A stretch of 61,367 nt of DNA from Candidatus Cloacimonadales bacterium (GTDB taxonomy: Bacteria; Cloacimonadota; Cloacimonadia; Cloacimonadales; TCS61), in contig JAUSOT010000145.1 of the NCBI GenBank assembly GCA_030656075.1, positions 1 to 61,367 on the forward strand, read 5' to 3'. Positions 42,502 through 50,369 of the stretch are shown here, one piece after another. Both the position numbers and the translations under genes were made by a program. Under the pieces are notes generated by a model, which saw nothing but the letters and a program-made list of their open reading frames with translations, ran no database searches and was not told the DNA's origin. Position 1 is the stretch's first letter, and every line of letters starts with the position of its first letter.

Positions 42502-43488
42502 CTATATTGACATGGAATTCAACGTATTCATCAATTCCTTTCTTATATCTTTCACATCCTCAAAAATGATGCGCGTCACGCAGGAAATGAGCGGAATCGA
42601 CAAGTTGAATTTTGCCAGTTTATTGACCGTTTTTGCCATGGAAACTCCTTCGACTACCATCCCGACTTCTTGCAAAGCAGCTTCGGTGGAATATCCCTGA
42701 GCCAGCAGTTTACCGAATTGTCTGTTCCGGCTGTTTTCGGAAATGCAGGTCGTGATCAAGTCTCCAATGCCGGCGATGCTGTAGGCTGTTTTGTGATACA
42801 CGCCCAGAAATTTCATGATCGTCACAAATTCATCCACGCCGTAAGTCATGATGATCCCGAAAATATTTGTTTTGTAACCCAGTCCATCGGCAATTCCCAC
42901 TGCAATGGCGATCAAACCCTTCAATGATGAGGCAAGTTCGACACCTTTGATGTCCCGGCTGAATTCAAATTTGAGAAGATCATTTTCCAGTCTTTGTTGC
43001 AGCTGAAACAAAAGTCCAATATCGCGTGCTGCCAGGATAGCTTTGGCAGGAAGTCCTTCGGCAATTTCGCGGGCAATGGTCGGACCGGCCAGATTGGCAA
43101 ATTTCACTTTCGGCATTTTGTCCATCACGGTTTCCCAAACTGTTTTCAGGGTAGTGTGTTCAACTCCTTTCGAGGCGTTTACGATAATGAATTCTTCTAT
43201 TTGATGAGCGATGAATTCATCGGTCAACTCTTCAATGAAACGGGAAGGAATGGCAGTGATGACGATGTCATTTTTTTTGATCTGCCGGGAAAATTTCTTT
43301 TCGACGATGATATTATCGGGTAATTTTATATTCGGCAGAAACTGGGATTCACGTGTCTTATTGATCTCATTTGCTTCCTGCTCGTCAATCGTCCATAAAT
43401 ATACTTTATTTTTTTTAGAAAATACCATTGCCAGCGTGGTTCCCCAATTTCCGGAACCAATTACGATAATTTTACCAAGCTCTTCTAT
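42502..43488 (-). CDS. gpsA: NAD(P)-dependent glycerol-3-phosphate dehydrogenase with ATA start
   Basis: A 328-residue enzyme making sn-glycerol-3-phosphate for lipid synthesis. From the ATG at 43428 the protein would lack the dinucleotide-binding loop. Reading upstream in frame gives IEELGKIIVIGSGNWGTTLA, the normal GpsA N-terminus with GxGxxG. No ATG, GTG or TTG exists there before the preceding stop. An ATA at 43488 lies seven bases after GGAG (43499-43496) and gives a normal length, so it is taken as the start. Other conserved parts are NASKGVE, ANLAGPTIAREIAEGLPA, the catalytic Lys region ELASSLKGLIAIAVGIADGL and GIGDLITTC. It supplies the same pathway as pssA. Confidence 0.88.
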   Translation of the reverse strand: MEELGKIIVIGSGNWGTTLAMVFSKKNKVYLWTIDEQEANEINKTRESQFLPNIKLPDNIIVEKKFSRQIKKNDIVITAIPSRFIEELTDEFIAHQIEEFIIVNASKGVEHTTLKTVWETVMDKMPKVKFANLAGPTIAREIAEGLPAKAILAARDIGLLFQLQQRLENDLLKFEFSRDIKGVELASSLKGLIAIAVGIADGLGYKTNIFGIIMTYGVDEFVTIMKFLGVYHKTAYSIAGIGDLITTCISENSRNRQFGKLLAQGYSTEAALQEVGMVVEGVSMAKTVNKLAKFNLSIPLISCVTRIIFEDVKDIRKELMNTLNSMSI

Positions 43489-43985
43489 AACTATTCTCCA
43501 ATTAATTTTTCATCTGAGCCCACTCTTTGCAATCTATCTTTATTGTAAAGATTTTTTTGATTAGATTGCATTTGTCGGAATTTGCTGAAATGATTATTTC
43601 TCGTTTCAATTACAGAAAAATTAAAATATAGTCTTATTTCTCCACCGCCATCCGCAAAATCAGCAACGCCAAAATTAGGCTCTCTTCCAAATTGAGTGGA
43701 AACTCTTCAGGTTACTAAACCAAATGGAAATGAAATAGGTCTGAATTGCCATGCCATTTATGGCGTGGCAATTGATATACATTCATAAATTGCATGTGAT
43801 CTTGTTCAAACTAGATGTCCTGCAAAAATATGGATACGTGATGAAAGGCATCATCCACTTGATTTGAAAAAGAGCCAAAAATAAACGAAAATAATCCATA
43901 ATCCAAGATTGATAAATTTGCTGTTTCGCCGCTAAAGCAACTACCTCGAAGTAGTTTTCGTATTCACGTTGTTCAACACGAAAAC
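43489..43985. other. Gap between gpsA and tRNA-Val, possible decayed coding sequence
   Basis: No intact gene. On the minus strand a frame open from about 43706 to a TAG at 43491-43493 reads protein-like (FGREPNFGVADFADGGGE; ends SDEKLIGE) and its stop sits in the gpsA ribosome site, but it has no start. A hairpin ATTGCCATGCC...GGCGTGGCAAT lies at 43745-43772. On the plus strand from 43698 there is also a protein-like frame broken by TAA. Confidence 0.4.
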
Positions 43986-44062
<77 letters not shown>

Positions 44063-44192
44063 ACTTGAATTGATCAAATTTTAGAAAGATTTTTCGTCAA
44101 GCAGTAATGTTCCCAAATCAGAAATTTAAGAAATATTCAATTTAGAAAAATTGATACCGGATATATTGTTTGAGTTTATTGCTCAATTCCTG

Positions 44193-44597
44193 CTACTTCG
44201 CCTGCTCCGAAGCAATGATGATCTTCTGCAGGCCAACACTGCGGGCAATATCCATAATTTGCACAACAGTGCCATGCTGCACGGTTTTATCCGCTTTCAG
44301 AATCAGACTTTTCTCGTCTATTCCCGGCAGAATATCTTTAATTTGAGTTTCCAGTTCTTCCATGCCGGTTATTTTACCGTTCAGAAAAATTGAACCATCC
44401 GCTTGCACCGTGATTTCCAAATCTCCGGTTCGCTCACCCTTGGAGCTTTTGGTTTCCGGCAAGTCTAATTTCATGCCGGGCTGCTCGACGAAACTGGTGG
44501 TGAGCATGAAAAATATGAGCAGCAGCAGCACCACATCTATGAGTGAGGTGATATTGATGGTAACTTTTCGTGTCTTCTTTTCCAGCAGATGCATCAT
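44193..44597 (-). CDS. exbD: ExbD/TolR-family biopolymer transport protein
   Basis: A 134-residue protein with one N-terminal membrane helix (about 15-34, INITSLIDVVLLLLIFFML) carrying the proton-path aspartate Asp21, and a periplasmic domain ending ARSVGLQKIIIASE. With ExbB it forms the proton-driven motor that energises TonB. The ATG overlaps the exbB stop as ATGA, with AAGGA upstream. exbB lies immediately upstream and a tonB-like gene is further upstream on the same strand, so this is a TonB energy system rather than TolQR. That choice is inference from context. Confidence 0.92.
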   Translation of the reverse strand: MMHLLEKKTRKVTINITSLIDVVLLLLIFFMLTTSFVEQPGMKLDLPETKSSKGERTGDLEITVQADGSIFLNGKITGMEELETQIKDILPGIDEKSLILKADKTVQHGTVVQIMDIARSVGLQKIIIASEQAK

Positions 44598-45223
44598 TTT
44601 TCCTTATTTCTGAATGAAATGATCTTCTTAAGCAGGTTATTGGAAATGTTCTCAATATCCAAAATCAGTTCTTCGGCTTTACTGGTGAAATAATTGTAAA
44701 AAATCAGCGCCGGAATTCCCACCGACAACCCGACAGCCGTGGTGATGAGCGCTTCCGAAATACCGCCTGAAAGAGCCGAAGCTTCGCCGACTCCCTGCAC
44801 TGAGATCACGCCGAAAACTTTGATCATGCCGAAAACCGTTCCCAAAAGACCCAGAACCGGAGCAACCGCAGCGATCGTTTCCAAGATTCCCAGTCCTTTC
44901 TGCAAGACGCGGATTTCCTGCCGGCCGCTGTCGGAAAGCTCTTCCCGCATCAACGTGTAAGAAGTTCCTTGATGATTCAGTACCAGGATGATCAGGTTGG
45001 AAAGCACACCCGGATATTTTTTGCAGACATTCAGCGCCAACGCTTTATCTTCTTCCGAAGCAATGTTTTCCACCACGCTTTTTACTTCGGGAACAATTAC
45101 TTTATCCTTCTTGAGAGTGAGGATTTTTTCGATGATAATTGCCAACGAAAGAACGCTGCAAATGATGAGCGGGATCATCAAAATGCCGCCCTTGACTAAA
45201 AATGACCAGATTCCTGTGAACAT
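44594..45223 (-). CDS. exbB: ExbB/TolQ/MotA-family proton channel protein
   Basis: A 209-residue integral membrane protein with three helices: about 10-32 (KGGILMIPLIICSVLSLAII), about 115-140 and about 155-180. The family signature AAVAPVLGLLGTVFGMIKVF and GISEALITTAVGLSVGIPALIFYNYF is intact. AAGGAG lies four bases before the ATG. It overlaps exbD by four bases. The tonB-like gene upstream is separated by a 391-base gap filled with two tandem repeat elements, which may break or terminate the operon between tonB and exbB. Confidence 0.93.
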   Translation of the reverse strand: MFTGIWSFLVKGGILMIPLIICSVLSLAIIIEKILTLKKDKVIVPEVKSVVENIASEEDKALALNVCKKYPGVLSNLIILVLNHQGTSYTLMREELSDSGRQEIRVLQKGLGILETIAAVAPVLGLLGTVFGMIKVFGVISVQGVGEASALSGGISEALITTAVGLSVGIPALIFYNYFTSKAEELILDIENISNNLLKKIISFRNKEK

Positions 45224-45378
45224 ATTTCTCCTTGTCTATTTAACCACGAATTTACACGAATATTTTAACAACGAACAAAACTAATAAGACTAACCTTGAA
45301 AAGGTTTATAAGCTTTTTCTCCTTGCTAAACCTTTTCAACGGTTTTCCAACAAAACCATTCGGAAGATTGTTTTTCCT

Positions 45379-45473
45379 TCTCGTTCCTAAACTCTGTTTG
45401 GGAATGAGAAGTTTCTTTCACGAAACCGGAGTTTCGCAATCAATTGTGTTCCCAAACAGAATTTGGGAACAAG
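45379..45473 (+). repeat. CGTTCCTAAAC...GTTTGGGAATG element, copy 3
   Basis: Contains TCGTTCCTAAACTCTGTTTGGGAATGA, CGAAAC-CGGA-GTTTCG and GTTCCCAAACAGAATTTGGGAAC hairpins in order. The next copy starts exactly 120 bases on. Confidence 0.8.
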
Positions 45474-45498
45474 ACCAAAGACCAATAATAGTTTTTCC

Positions 45499-45594
45499 TT
45501 CTCGTTCCTAAACTCTGTTTGGGAATGAGAAATTTCTTTCACGAAACCGGAGTTTCGCAATCAATTGTGTTCCCAAACAGAATTTGGGGACAAG
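45499..45594 (+). repeat. CGTTCCTAAAC...GTTTGGGAATG element, copy 4
   Basis: A near-identical tandem copy of 45379-45473, with only a few base changes. Confidence 0.8.
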
Positions 45595-45614
45595 ATTAAT
45601 ACCTCGCAAAGACA

Positions 45615-46433
45615 TCATTTTCCCAAGATATACGAAAACAAGGCTGTAATTTCCAAATATTCTTTGGGAAAATTAACAGGTAAAGGCTTGAAAGGAGCTG
45701 AAAACTGAATAGCCCTCGTGCTGGTGGCTTCCAGAGAATAATGAGCATTGCTGGCCAGAATTTCCAGGTCTTTGACCGAGCCGTCCTGCATTACTTTAAA
45801 ACGCAGCAGAATATCGCCGCCGATAGCGCCCAGATGAGTGAAAGCAAAAGGCGGATTGTTGTGCGACTGAACTTTCTGTTTCATTTCCAGCAGGTAAGGA
45901 GCAAATTCCCACTGGTAGGTATTCAGGCTCATGCCGCCGTGGTTTTTCACTTGCGAAACCAAATTGTCATAATCTAAATTATTAGTTTTGGTTTTCTGCA
46001 TTTCCTGGTTTGCCTGGAAGGTTTCAAGAAAGGATTTTTTATTCTGCCGGATGTCCTTCAAAATGTCGGTTGGGCTATTTTGCTGAGGTTTGGAATCTTT
46101 GGCAAGCTCATAATCCGACTCCTGGAATTCAGGGAATTTGAAATTTCCTTTTTGAAAGGGGGTGTGACTTTCTTCCAGATCATTTTCTACCAAATCTGCA
46201 GCCCGGGTGTTTTTATCGGAAACCAGAGCGCTGGGAGCATCCGGTAATTCCTGTTTGATATTTTCCGGAGTTTCTACCAGTTCAAAAACCAGTCTGTCTT
46301 CCGTTTTTTTCATCAACTCAGTTTTTTCGGGAAAGATTAAACCTCGATCGATTTGAATGAATAACAGGATTAAGAGATGAAGAAAGATGGATGCCAAAAT
46401 GGTGCAGGTACGAATTTTATCTTTCTTCATCAT
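45615..46433 (-). CDS. tonB: TonB-like energy transducer
   Basis: About 272 residues. A short cytoplasmic start and one membrane helix (TCTILASIFLHLLILLFIQI) carry the TonB-type SxxxH pattern (Ser16, His20). A linker of about 150 residues, unusually poor in proline, follows. The C-terminal TonB domain has GGDILLRFKVMQDGSVKDLE, ATSTRAIQFSAPFKPLP and YLEITALFSY. It would carry energy from ExbBD to outer-membrane receptors such as the one at 55608. Starts at 46448, 46433 and 46430 are possible; 46433 is chosen for GGA five bases upstream. It is upstream of exbBD on the same strand. Confidence 0.88.
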   Translation of the reverse strand: MMKKDKIRTCTILASIFLHLLILLFIQIDRGLIFPEKTELMKKTEDRLVFELVETPENIKQELPDAPSALVSDKNTRAADLVENDLEESHTPFQKGNFKFPEFQESDYELAKDSKPQQNSPTDILKDIRQNKKSFLETFQANQEMQKTKTNNLDYDNLVSQVKNHGGMSLNTYQWEFAPYLLEMKQKVQSHNNPPFAFTHLGAIGGDILLRFKVMQDGSVKDLEILASNAHYSLEATSTRAIQFSAPFKPLPVNFPKEYLEITALFSYILGK

Positions 46434-46487
46434 CTCTTTCCAAATCATATCTACAAACTAATTTCAACCGATTTGATGTCTAATATT

Positions 46488-47303
46488 TTATTTGGAAACT
46501 AAGAAAACTTTCATCCAGGCATTTAACGATCTGGGTCTTTCCGTAAATTCAGGCTGCTCCATACCGCCTGGCATTTGTCCCATTTCGTCGTCGGGCCTTT
46601 CGCCGATTTCACCCCCGGAGATTCTATCTTCGGGTATTTTTGGTTTGGAATGTATTTTCGGCTGTTCGATTTTTGGAGTTTCAAAACCAATCAAAAATTC
46701 AGCATTTGGTTTCACATTGAGGGAAAAAGAATTTCCCGAATCAGCGTAAAGTGGTATTTTCAATTCATAAGCAAATAATCCCTTATGAGCACCCACAGCC
46801 ATTTCCAATCCGGTCAATTCACTAAGTTTCATTTTGACGACATCATTCCTGACAGGTCCGATGATCTCCAATTCTTTCGGCAGGGTCAGCAGCATTTTCT
46901 CGATATTGGGAAGTTCCATTTTTTTATCGTTTGGCATTTGCTGTTCGGATTTATCGAGTTTCTCAAACATCTGCGGATTTTGCATTCCCAGCGGAAAATG
47001 AATTCCGACTTCTTTTTTCTTTTTACCTTCCGTATTTATCCAAAGTGTGCAGCCCCGCGTGATAAGCTGCCTGGTGAGTTCCTGTGTGGTGGGATAAAAA
47101 CAGAGATAAAGAAAATTCTCATCGTTCATCACACCCAAAACCACGTTGTAATCTTTCAAATAATATTGAGCGTCGATCCAATCTTTGTCATTACCATCGA
47201 TGGTGATTTCCCGATCTCTCCAAAGACTTTCCAGTTGAATCATATTGCAACCCTGCAACAGGATAACGGCGATCATGACAATTCCGAAATAATACTTTTT
47301 CAT
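46488..47303 (-). CDS. Lipoprotein with CBM9/DOMON-like domain
   Basis: A 271-residue lipoprotein precursor (lipobox VILLQGC, Cys 19). Mature residues about 30-75 (ITIDGNDKDWIDAQYYLKDY, then VLGVMNDENFLYLCFYP) are the opening of the carbohydrate-binding module 9/DOMON-like beta-sandwich. That fold often binds haem or sugar in exported bacterial proteins. Residues about 205-258 are low-complexity, rich in Pro, Glu and Met (GGEIGERPDDEMGQMPGGME). It lies 40 bases upstream of the tonB-like gene on the same strand. Function is unknown. Confidence 0.78.
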   Translation of the reverse strand: MKKYYFGIVMIAVILLQGCNMIQLESLWRDREITIDGNDKDWIDAQYYLKDYNVVLGVMNDENFLYLCFYPTTQELTRQLITRGCTLWINTEGKKKKEVGIHFPLGMQNPQMFEKLDKSEQQMPNDKKMELPNIEKMLLTLPKELEIIGPVRNDVVKMKLSELTGLEMAVGAHKGLFAYELKIPLYADSGNSFSLNVKPNAEFLIGFETPKIEQPKIHSKPKIPEDRISGGEIGERPDDEMGQMPGGMEQPEFTERPRSLNAWMKVFLVSK

Positions 47304-47373
47304 CTTTTTTTACCATTATTTGGAAATTAAAAATAGCAATTTCCGAAAATTTCTCCTTATATATTCATTTCAA

Positions 47374-47560
47374 ATGAGTTCTGCATAAAACAACTCCGTC
47401 TTTGCGAAGAATCTTGCAGAGGAATTCTGCTGAAGCAATCTATTTTGTTAAATAATTAATAATTAAAGAGATTGCTTCGTATGCGGCAGCAAGAAGCCAA
47501 CTCGCAAAGACAACAATTGCCGACTTTTTCTACTAAAAAACTCTATTATGGAGAATTCAT
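47374..47560. repeat. Candidate miniature inverted-repeat element
   Basis: Left end ATGAGTTCTGCATAAAAC and right end, read as reverse complement, ATGAATTCTCCATAATAGAGTT are inverted copies about 185 bases apart. The ends match the 18-base repeat found at 28525, 42468 and 52439. The interior holds CGAAGAATCTTGC and GAAGCAATCT motifs and no gene. Confidence 0.5.
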
Positions 47561-47571
47561 ATTCATTTCAA

Positions 47572-48111
47572 TCACTTATTTCGGGAAGGTGGAAATTTCT
47601 CCACAAATTTCTGAGCGGTTTCATTGATAATTTCTGCGATGTTTTCCACATCTATCCTAATTCCGGAAGCCCAGCCCTGCCAGATCAATTCGTCAGTTTC
47701 TCCGTCATAAATTTTCAGGGTGATCATTCCTTCCATATACCTGTCTTTGGATACATTTGTTAAGCCAAAACCGAATCCATGATGACGCCAACCATGAGAA
47801 TAATGCGAAACATAAACATCCTCTTCCATGTGGGAAGCCTGCTCGTATGCCAAAATGAAATCAGCGTTCTGATCGGTTTTTTCATAACCTTTGTTTTCCA
47901 GTTCCAGGTTCAAAGCGTTTTTCAATCGTTTATCCATCAAAGGATTATCGAAGATAGAGTTGCTTTTATTATCAACGTCTTTTGCCCAGCGGAAAGTGTG
48001 ATATTTACTGAAATCGGCTTCTACATCGTAGTCGTATGCCACATAAATGGTAGAACATCCCAAAAACGAAAGAACGATTAGAACAAGCGCTGCAAGTTTT
48101 ATGGCTTTCAT
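47572..48111 (-). CDS. DUF4136-type lipoprotein
   Basis: A 179-residue lipoprotein precursor (lipobox VLSFLGC). The mature protein has the DUF4136 layout: YDYDVEADFSKYHTFRWAKD near the start, KRLKNALNLELENKGYEKT-type helix, DFILAYEQ strand, a His-rich loop (YSHGWRHHGFGFG) and MITLKIYDGETDELIWQGWA. The start at 48111 is chosen because AGGAGG lies five bases upstream; an in-frame GTG two codons earlier is less likely. The family is widespread in outer membranes and has no assigned function. Confidence 0.88.
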   Translation of the reverse strand: MKAIKLAALVLIVLSFLGCSTIYVAYDYDVEADFSKYHTFRWAKDVDNKSNSIFDNPLMDKRLKNALNLELENKGYEKTDQNADFILAYEQASHMEEDVYVSHYSHGWRHHGFGFGLTNVSKDRYMEGMITLKIYDGETDELIWQGWASGIRIDVENIAEIINETAQKFVEKFPPSRNK

Positions 48112-48333
48112 GTTCACCTCCTCCGAATGAATAATTTAATTCCCTTCCTGTTACAAGTAAAATCTTTAATTTCTCATAATTTCTTCCTGAACATTCAGAC
48201 AGAAGCGATAGAGCAATCCTGCGAAATATTTTTATTGGAAATCTCAAATTGATCAAATAAGATGAATTATTTATTTGACGGTGGGCTAAGCTAATGAAAT
48301 TTGAAAGGATGAAATGAGTAGAAGGAAATAATT

Positions 48334-48786
48334 ATGAGCTACATTCTAAATTTGCGTGAAAAAATGGGAGATGAACCGTTGATTATGGTGGGATCGACCG
48401 TGATGATAAAGGATAAAAAAAGAAAGATTCTGCTGCAAAAACGCAGTGATACCGGCTTGTGGAGCACGATCGGCGGTGCGATGGAAGTGGGTGAAAGCTT
48501 GGAAGAAACAGCAATTCGAGAAGTGCAGGAAGAGACTGGTTTGAAAATTGAATCGATGGAAATGAAAGGTATGCTTTCCGGGAAAGAGATGTTTCATAAA
48601 TATCCCAACGGAGATGTGATCAACCTTGTCACAGCGGTTTTCGAAGTAATTGAATGGTAGGGAATTCCCAGAGTTAATGATAATGAAAGCCTGGATTTTC
48701 AGTTTTTTGATTTGAAGAATGAATTACCTGAGATGCCGCTACTGGTGAAAGTAATCTTGGAAAAATCAGGATATCTTAATAGTTAA
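48334..48786 (+). pseudogene. Nudix hydrolase interrupted by an in-frame amber codon
   Basis: The first 108 codons encode a Nudix fold with the full box GGAMEVGESLEETAIREVQE + ETGL at about residues 48-71 (GxxExGEx7REVxEETGL). Translation stops at TAG 48658-48660, in the strand ending TAVFEVIEW. The same frame resumes directly (GIPRVNDNESLDFQFFDLKN, then ELPEMPLLVKVILEKSGYLN) and ends at TAA 48784-48786. The downstream part is the normal C-terminal end of such hydrolases, so a single nonsense change, or readthrough, is implied. Without it the product is 150 residues of nucleotide-sugar or NTP-clearing type. The truncated 108-residue form keeps the catalytic box but lacks the last strand and helix. 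Confidence 0.82.
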
Positions 48787-48795
48787 CAAAATGTT

Positions 48796-48838
48796 GTCTT
48801 TCTGAGGAATTTTCTCAATTGAGCTCACGAAGAATCTC
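48796..48838 (+). repeat. GTCTTTCTGAGG...GAAGAATCTC element, copy 4
   Basis: Lies just after the Nudix pseudogene. A second hairpin follows at 48895. Confidence 0.65.
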
Positions 48839-48894
48839 TATTTTAACGAATGATGTCAGCCTCGCGAAAGCGGGGATCGGAGCTGTTTTTGGAG

Positions 48895-48914
48895 ATTCCC
48901 GATTACTCGGGAAT
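48895..48914. repeat. ATTCCCG...CGGGAAT hairpin, copy 3
   Basis: A seven-base stem, loop ATTACT, dRS3-like. Confidence 0.7.
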
Positions 48915-49008
48915 GACTGCTGATTATTTTATTTAGAATGTCTTACAGCTTCAAGTCCAGTTTCGCAATGCTCCTCTGAACTCGGATCTATTTTTGTGCT
49001 TTTTGTAG

Positions 49009-50364
49009 CTATTTCCCGATACAGAAATTCTCGAAGATCTGATTCAGAATATCGTCGGTAGTCACTTTGCCGATGATCTCTTCCAAAGCGGTACTGGCTT
49101 CTTTCAGATCAAAAGCGGTAAATTCATAACCCAGATCATTCTGCAGAGATTCGATTGCTTTTTGAGTTGATTCCACAGCTTTTTTCACGGCGGCGATTTG
49201 ACGGGTATTGGTCAAAATCCCCGATTGCAGTTCTTCCCGGGAAATAAGAATATCTTCGATCAGCTTTTCTTTGAGTTCTTGTAAACCTGATGTATCGGTT
49301 ACTGAACAAATCAGGTAGCCTTTTGTTCTGAAATCATCCAATTTACCTTTCGGGAATAAATCTGACTTGTTCAGAACTTTGATGATCCTGCTTTCTGAAG
49401 TAAATTCCAGAAGTTTTGCATATTCGTTTTCATTCTCTTTTCCATCGATGATAAAAAGGATTCTGTGAGAATCCCGAATAATCTCATAGGAACGTGCAAT
49501 ACCGATTTTTTCTATATCGTCGGATGTTTCGCGAATGCCGGCAGTATCAAAAAAACGGATGAGATATCCCTGCAGGTTGATCGCTTCTTCCAGGTAGTCC
49601 CGCGTGGTGCCGGGATGCGGCGTAACGATTGCCCGTTCTGTTTGCAGGAAAGCATTGAAGATGCTGGATTTGCCAACATTCGGCGCTCCCACCAAACTCA
49701 CTTTCAAACCTTCTTTCAAAATCAATCCTTCCGTTCCGGTTTCCACCAGTTTTTCCAATTCCTGCCGAAGTTCGGTTAATTGTCCGCCAAGTTGTTCTTT
49801 GTCCAGTTGCTCCAATCCCTGTTCTGTAAAATCGATTTCCAATTCCAGTAAAGTGCGGTATTCCGTCGTTTTTTGCAGCAGTTTTTCGATTCTTTTACGC
49901 AAACTTCCTTCAAATTGCTGCATCGCTGCCAGATGAGAAATTTTCGTTTTAGCAGTTAAAATATCGCCAACTGCTTCAGCTTGAGTCAGTCCGATTTTAT
50001 CATTCAAAAAAGCTCTTTGCGTGAATTCCCCGGGATCAGCCAGGCGGGTATGGCGCAGCAGCATTTCCAATATCTGGTTCGTGACGAAAGTGCTGCCGTG
50101 GCAGGAAATCTCCACCACATCTTCACCCGTGTAGCTGTGCGGCGCTAAAAAAACAGTTACCAGCACTTCATCGATCAGTTGATCATTATCGCAAATCCTG
50201 CCGAAAGCAGCTTGATGCGATTTGATTTTGGAAAGTTTTTTTGAAGAATGGAAAATCTCTTCCACAACCGGAATGGAATGTTCACCGCTGATGCGCAAAA
50301 CAGAAATGCCACCAATCCCGATCGGGGTGGAAATGGCAGAAATCGTATCGCCTTTATATTCCAT
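49009..50364 (-). CDS. mnmE: tRNA modification GTPase MnmE
   Basis: A 451-residue GTPase that, with MnmG, modifies wobble uridine 34 of certain tRNAs. The N-terminal tetrahydrofolate-binding domain begins DTISAISTPIGIGGISVLRI. The G domain holds GAPNVGKSSIFNAF (about 228), DTAGIRET and NKSD. The essential C-terminal FCIGK is intact. It starts five bases after dxs, so the two are probably co-transcribed. Length is normal. Confidence 0.96.
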   Translation of the reverse strand: MEYKGDTISAISTPIGIGGISVLRISGEHSIPVVEEIFHSSKKLSKIKSHQAAFGRICDNDQLIDEVLVTVFLAPHSYTGEDVVEISCHGSTFVTNQILEMLLRHTRLADPGEFTQRAFLNDKIGLTQAEAVGDILTAKTKISHLAAMQQFEGSLRKRIEKLLQKTTEYRTLLELEIDFTEQGLEQLDKEQLGGQLTELRQELEKLVETGTEGLILKEGLKVSLVGAPNVGKSSIFNAFLQTERAIVTPHPGTTRDYLEEAINLQGYLIRFFDTAGIRETSDDIEKIGIARSYEIIRDSHRILFIIDGKENENEYAKLLEFTSESRIIKVLNKSDLFPKGKLDDFRTKGYLICSVTDTSGLQELKEKLIEDILISREELQSGILTNTRQIAAVKKAVESTQKAIESLQNDLGYEFTAFDLKEASTALEEIIGKVTTDDILNQIFENFCIGK

Positions 50365-50369
50365 GGAAA

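Larger units (their letters stand above)
45224..45614. other. Repeat-filled gap between tonB-like gene and exbB
   Basis: It contains two tandem GTTCC.AAA/CAGGAG elements of 120-base period (45379-45473 and 45499-45594) and an AACCTTGAAAAGG...CCTTTTCAACGGTT fragment (45292-45345). No gene is present. Confidence 0.75.

Noticed and set aside
48658-48660. TAG in the Nudix gene as a recoded amino acid (for example pyrrolysine)
   Set aside because: There is no supporting suppressor tRNA or repeated in-frame TAG in this window; a simple nonsense mutation is the plainer reading.
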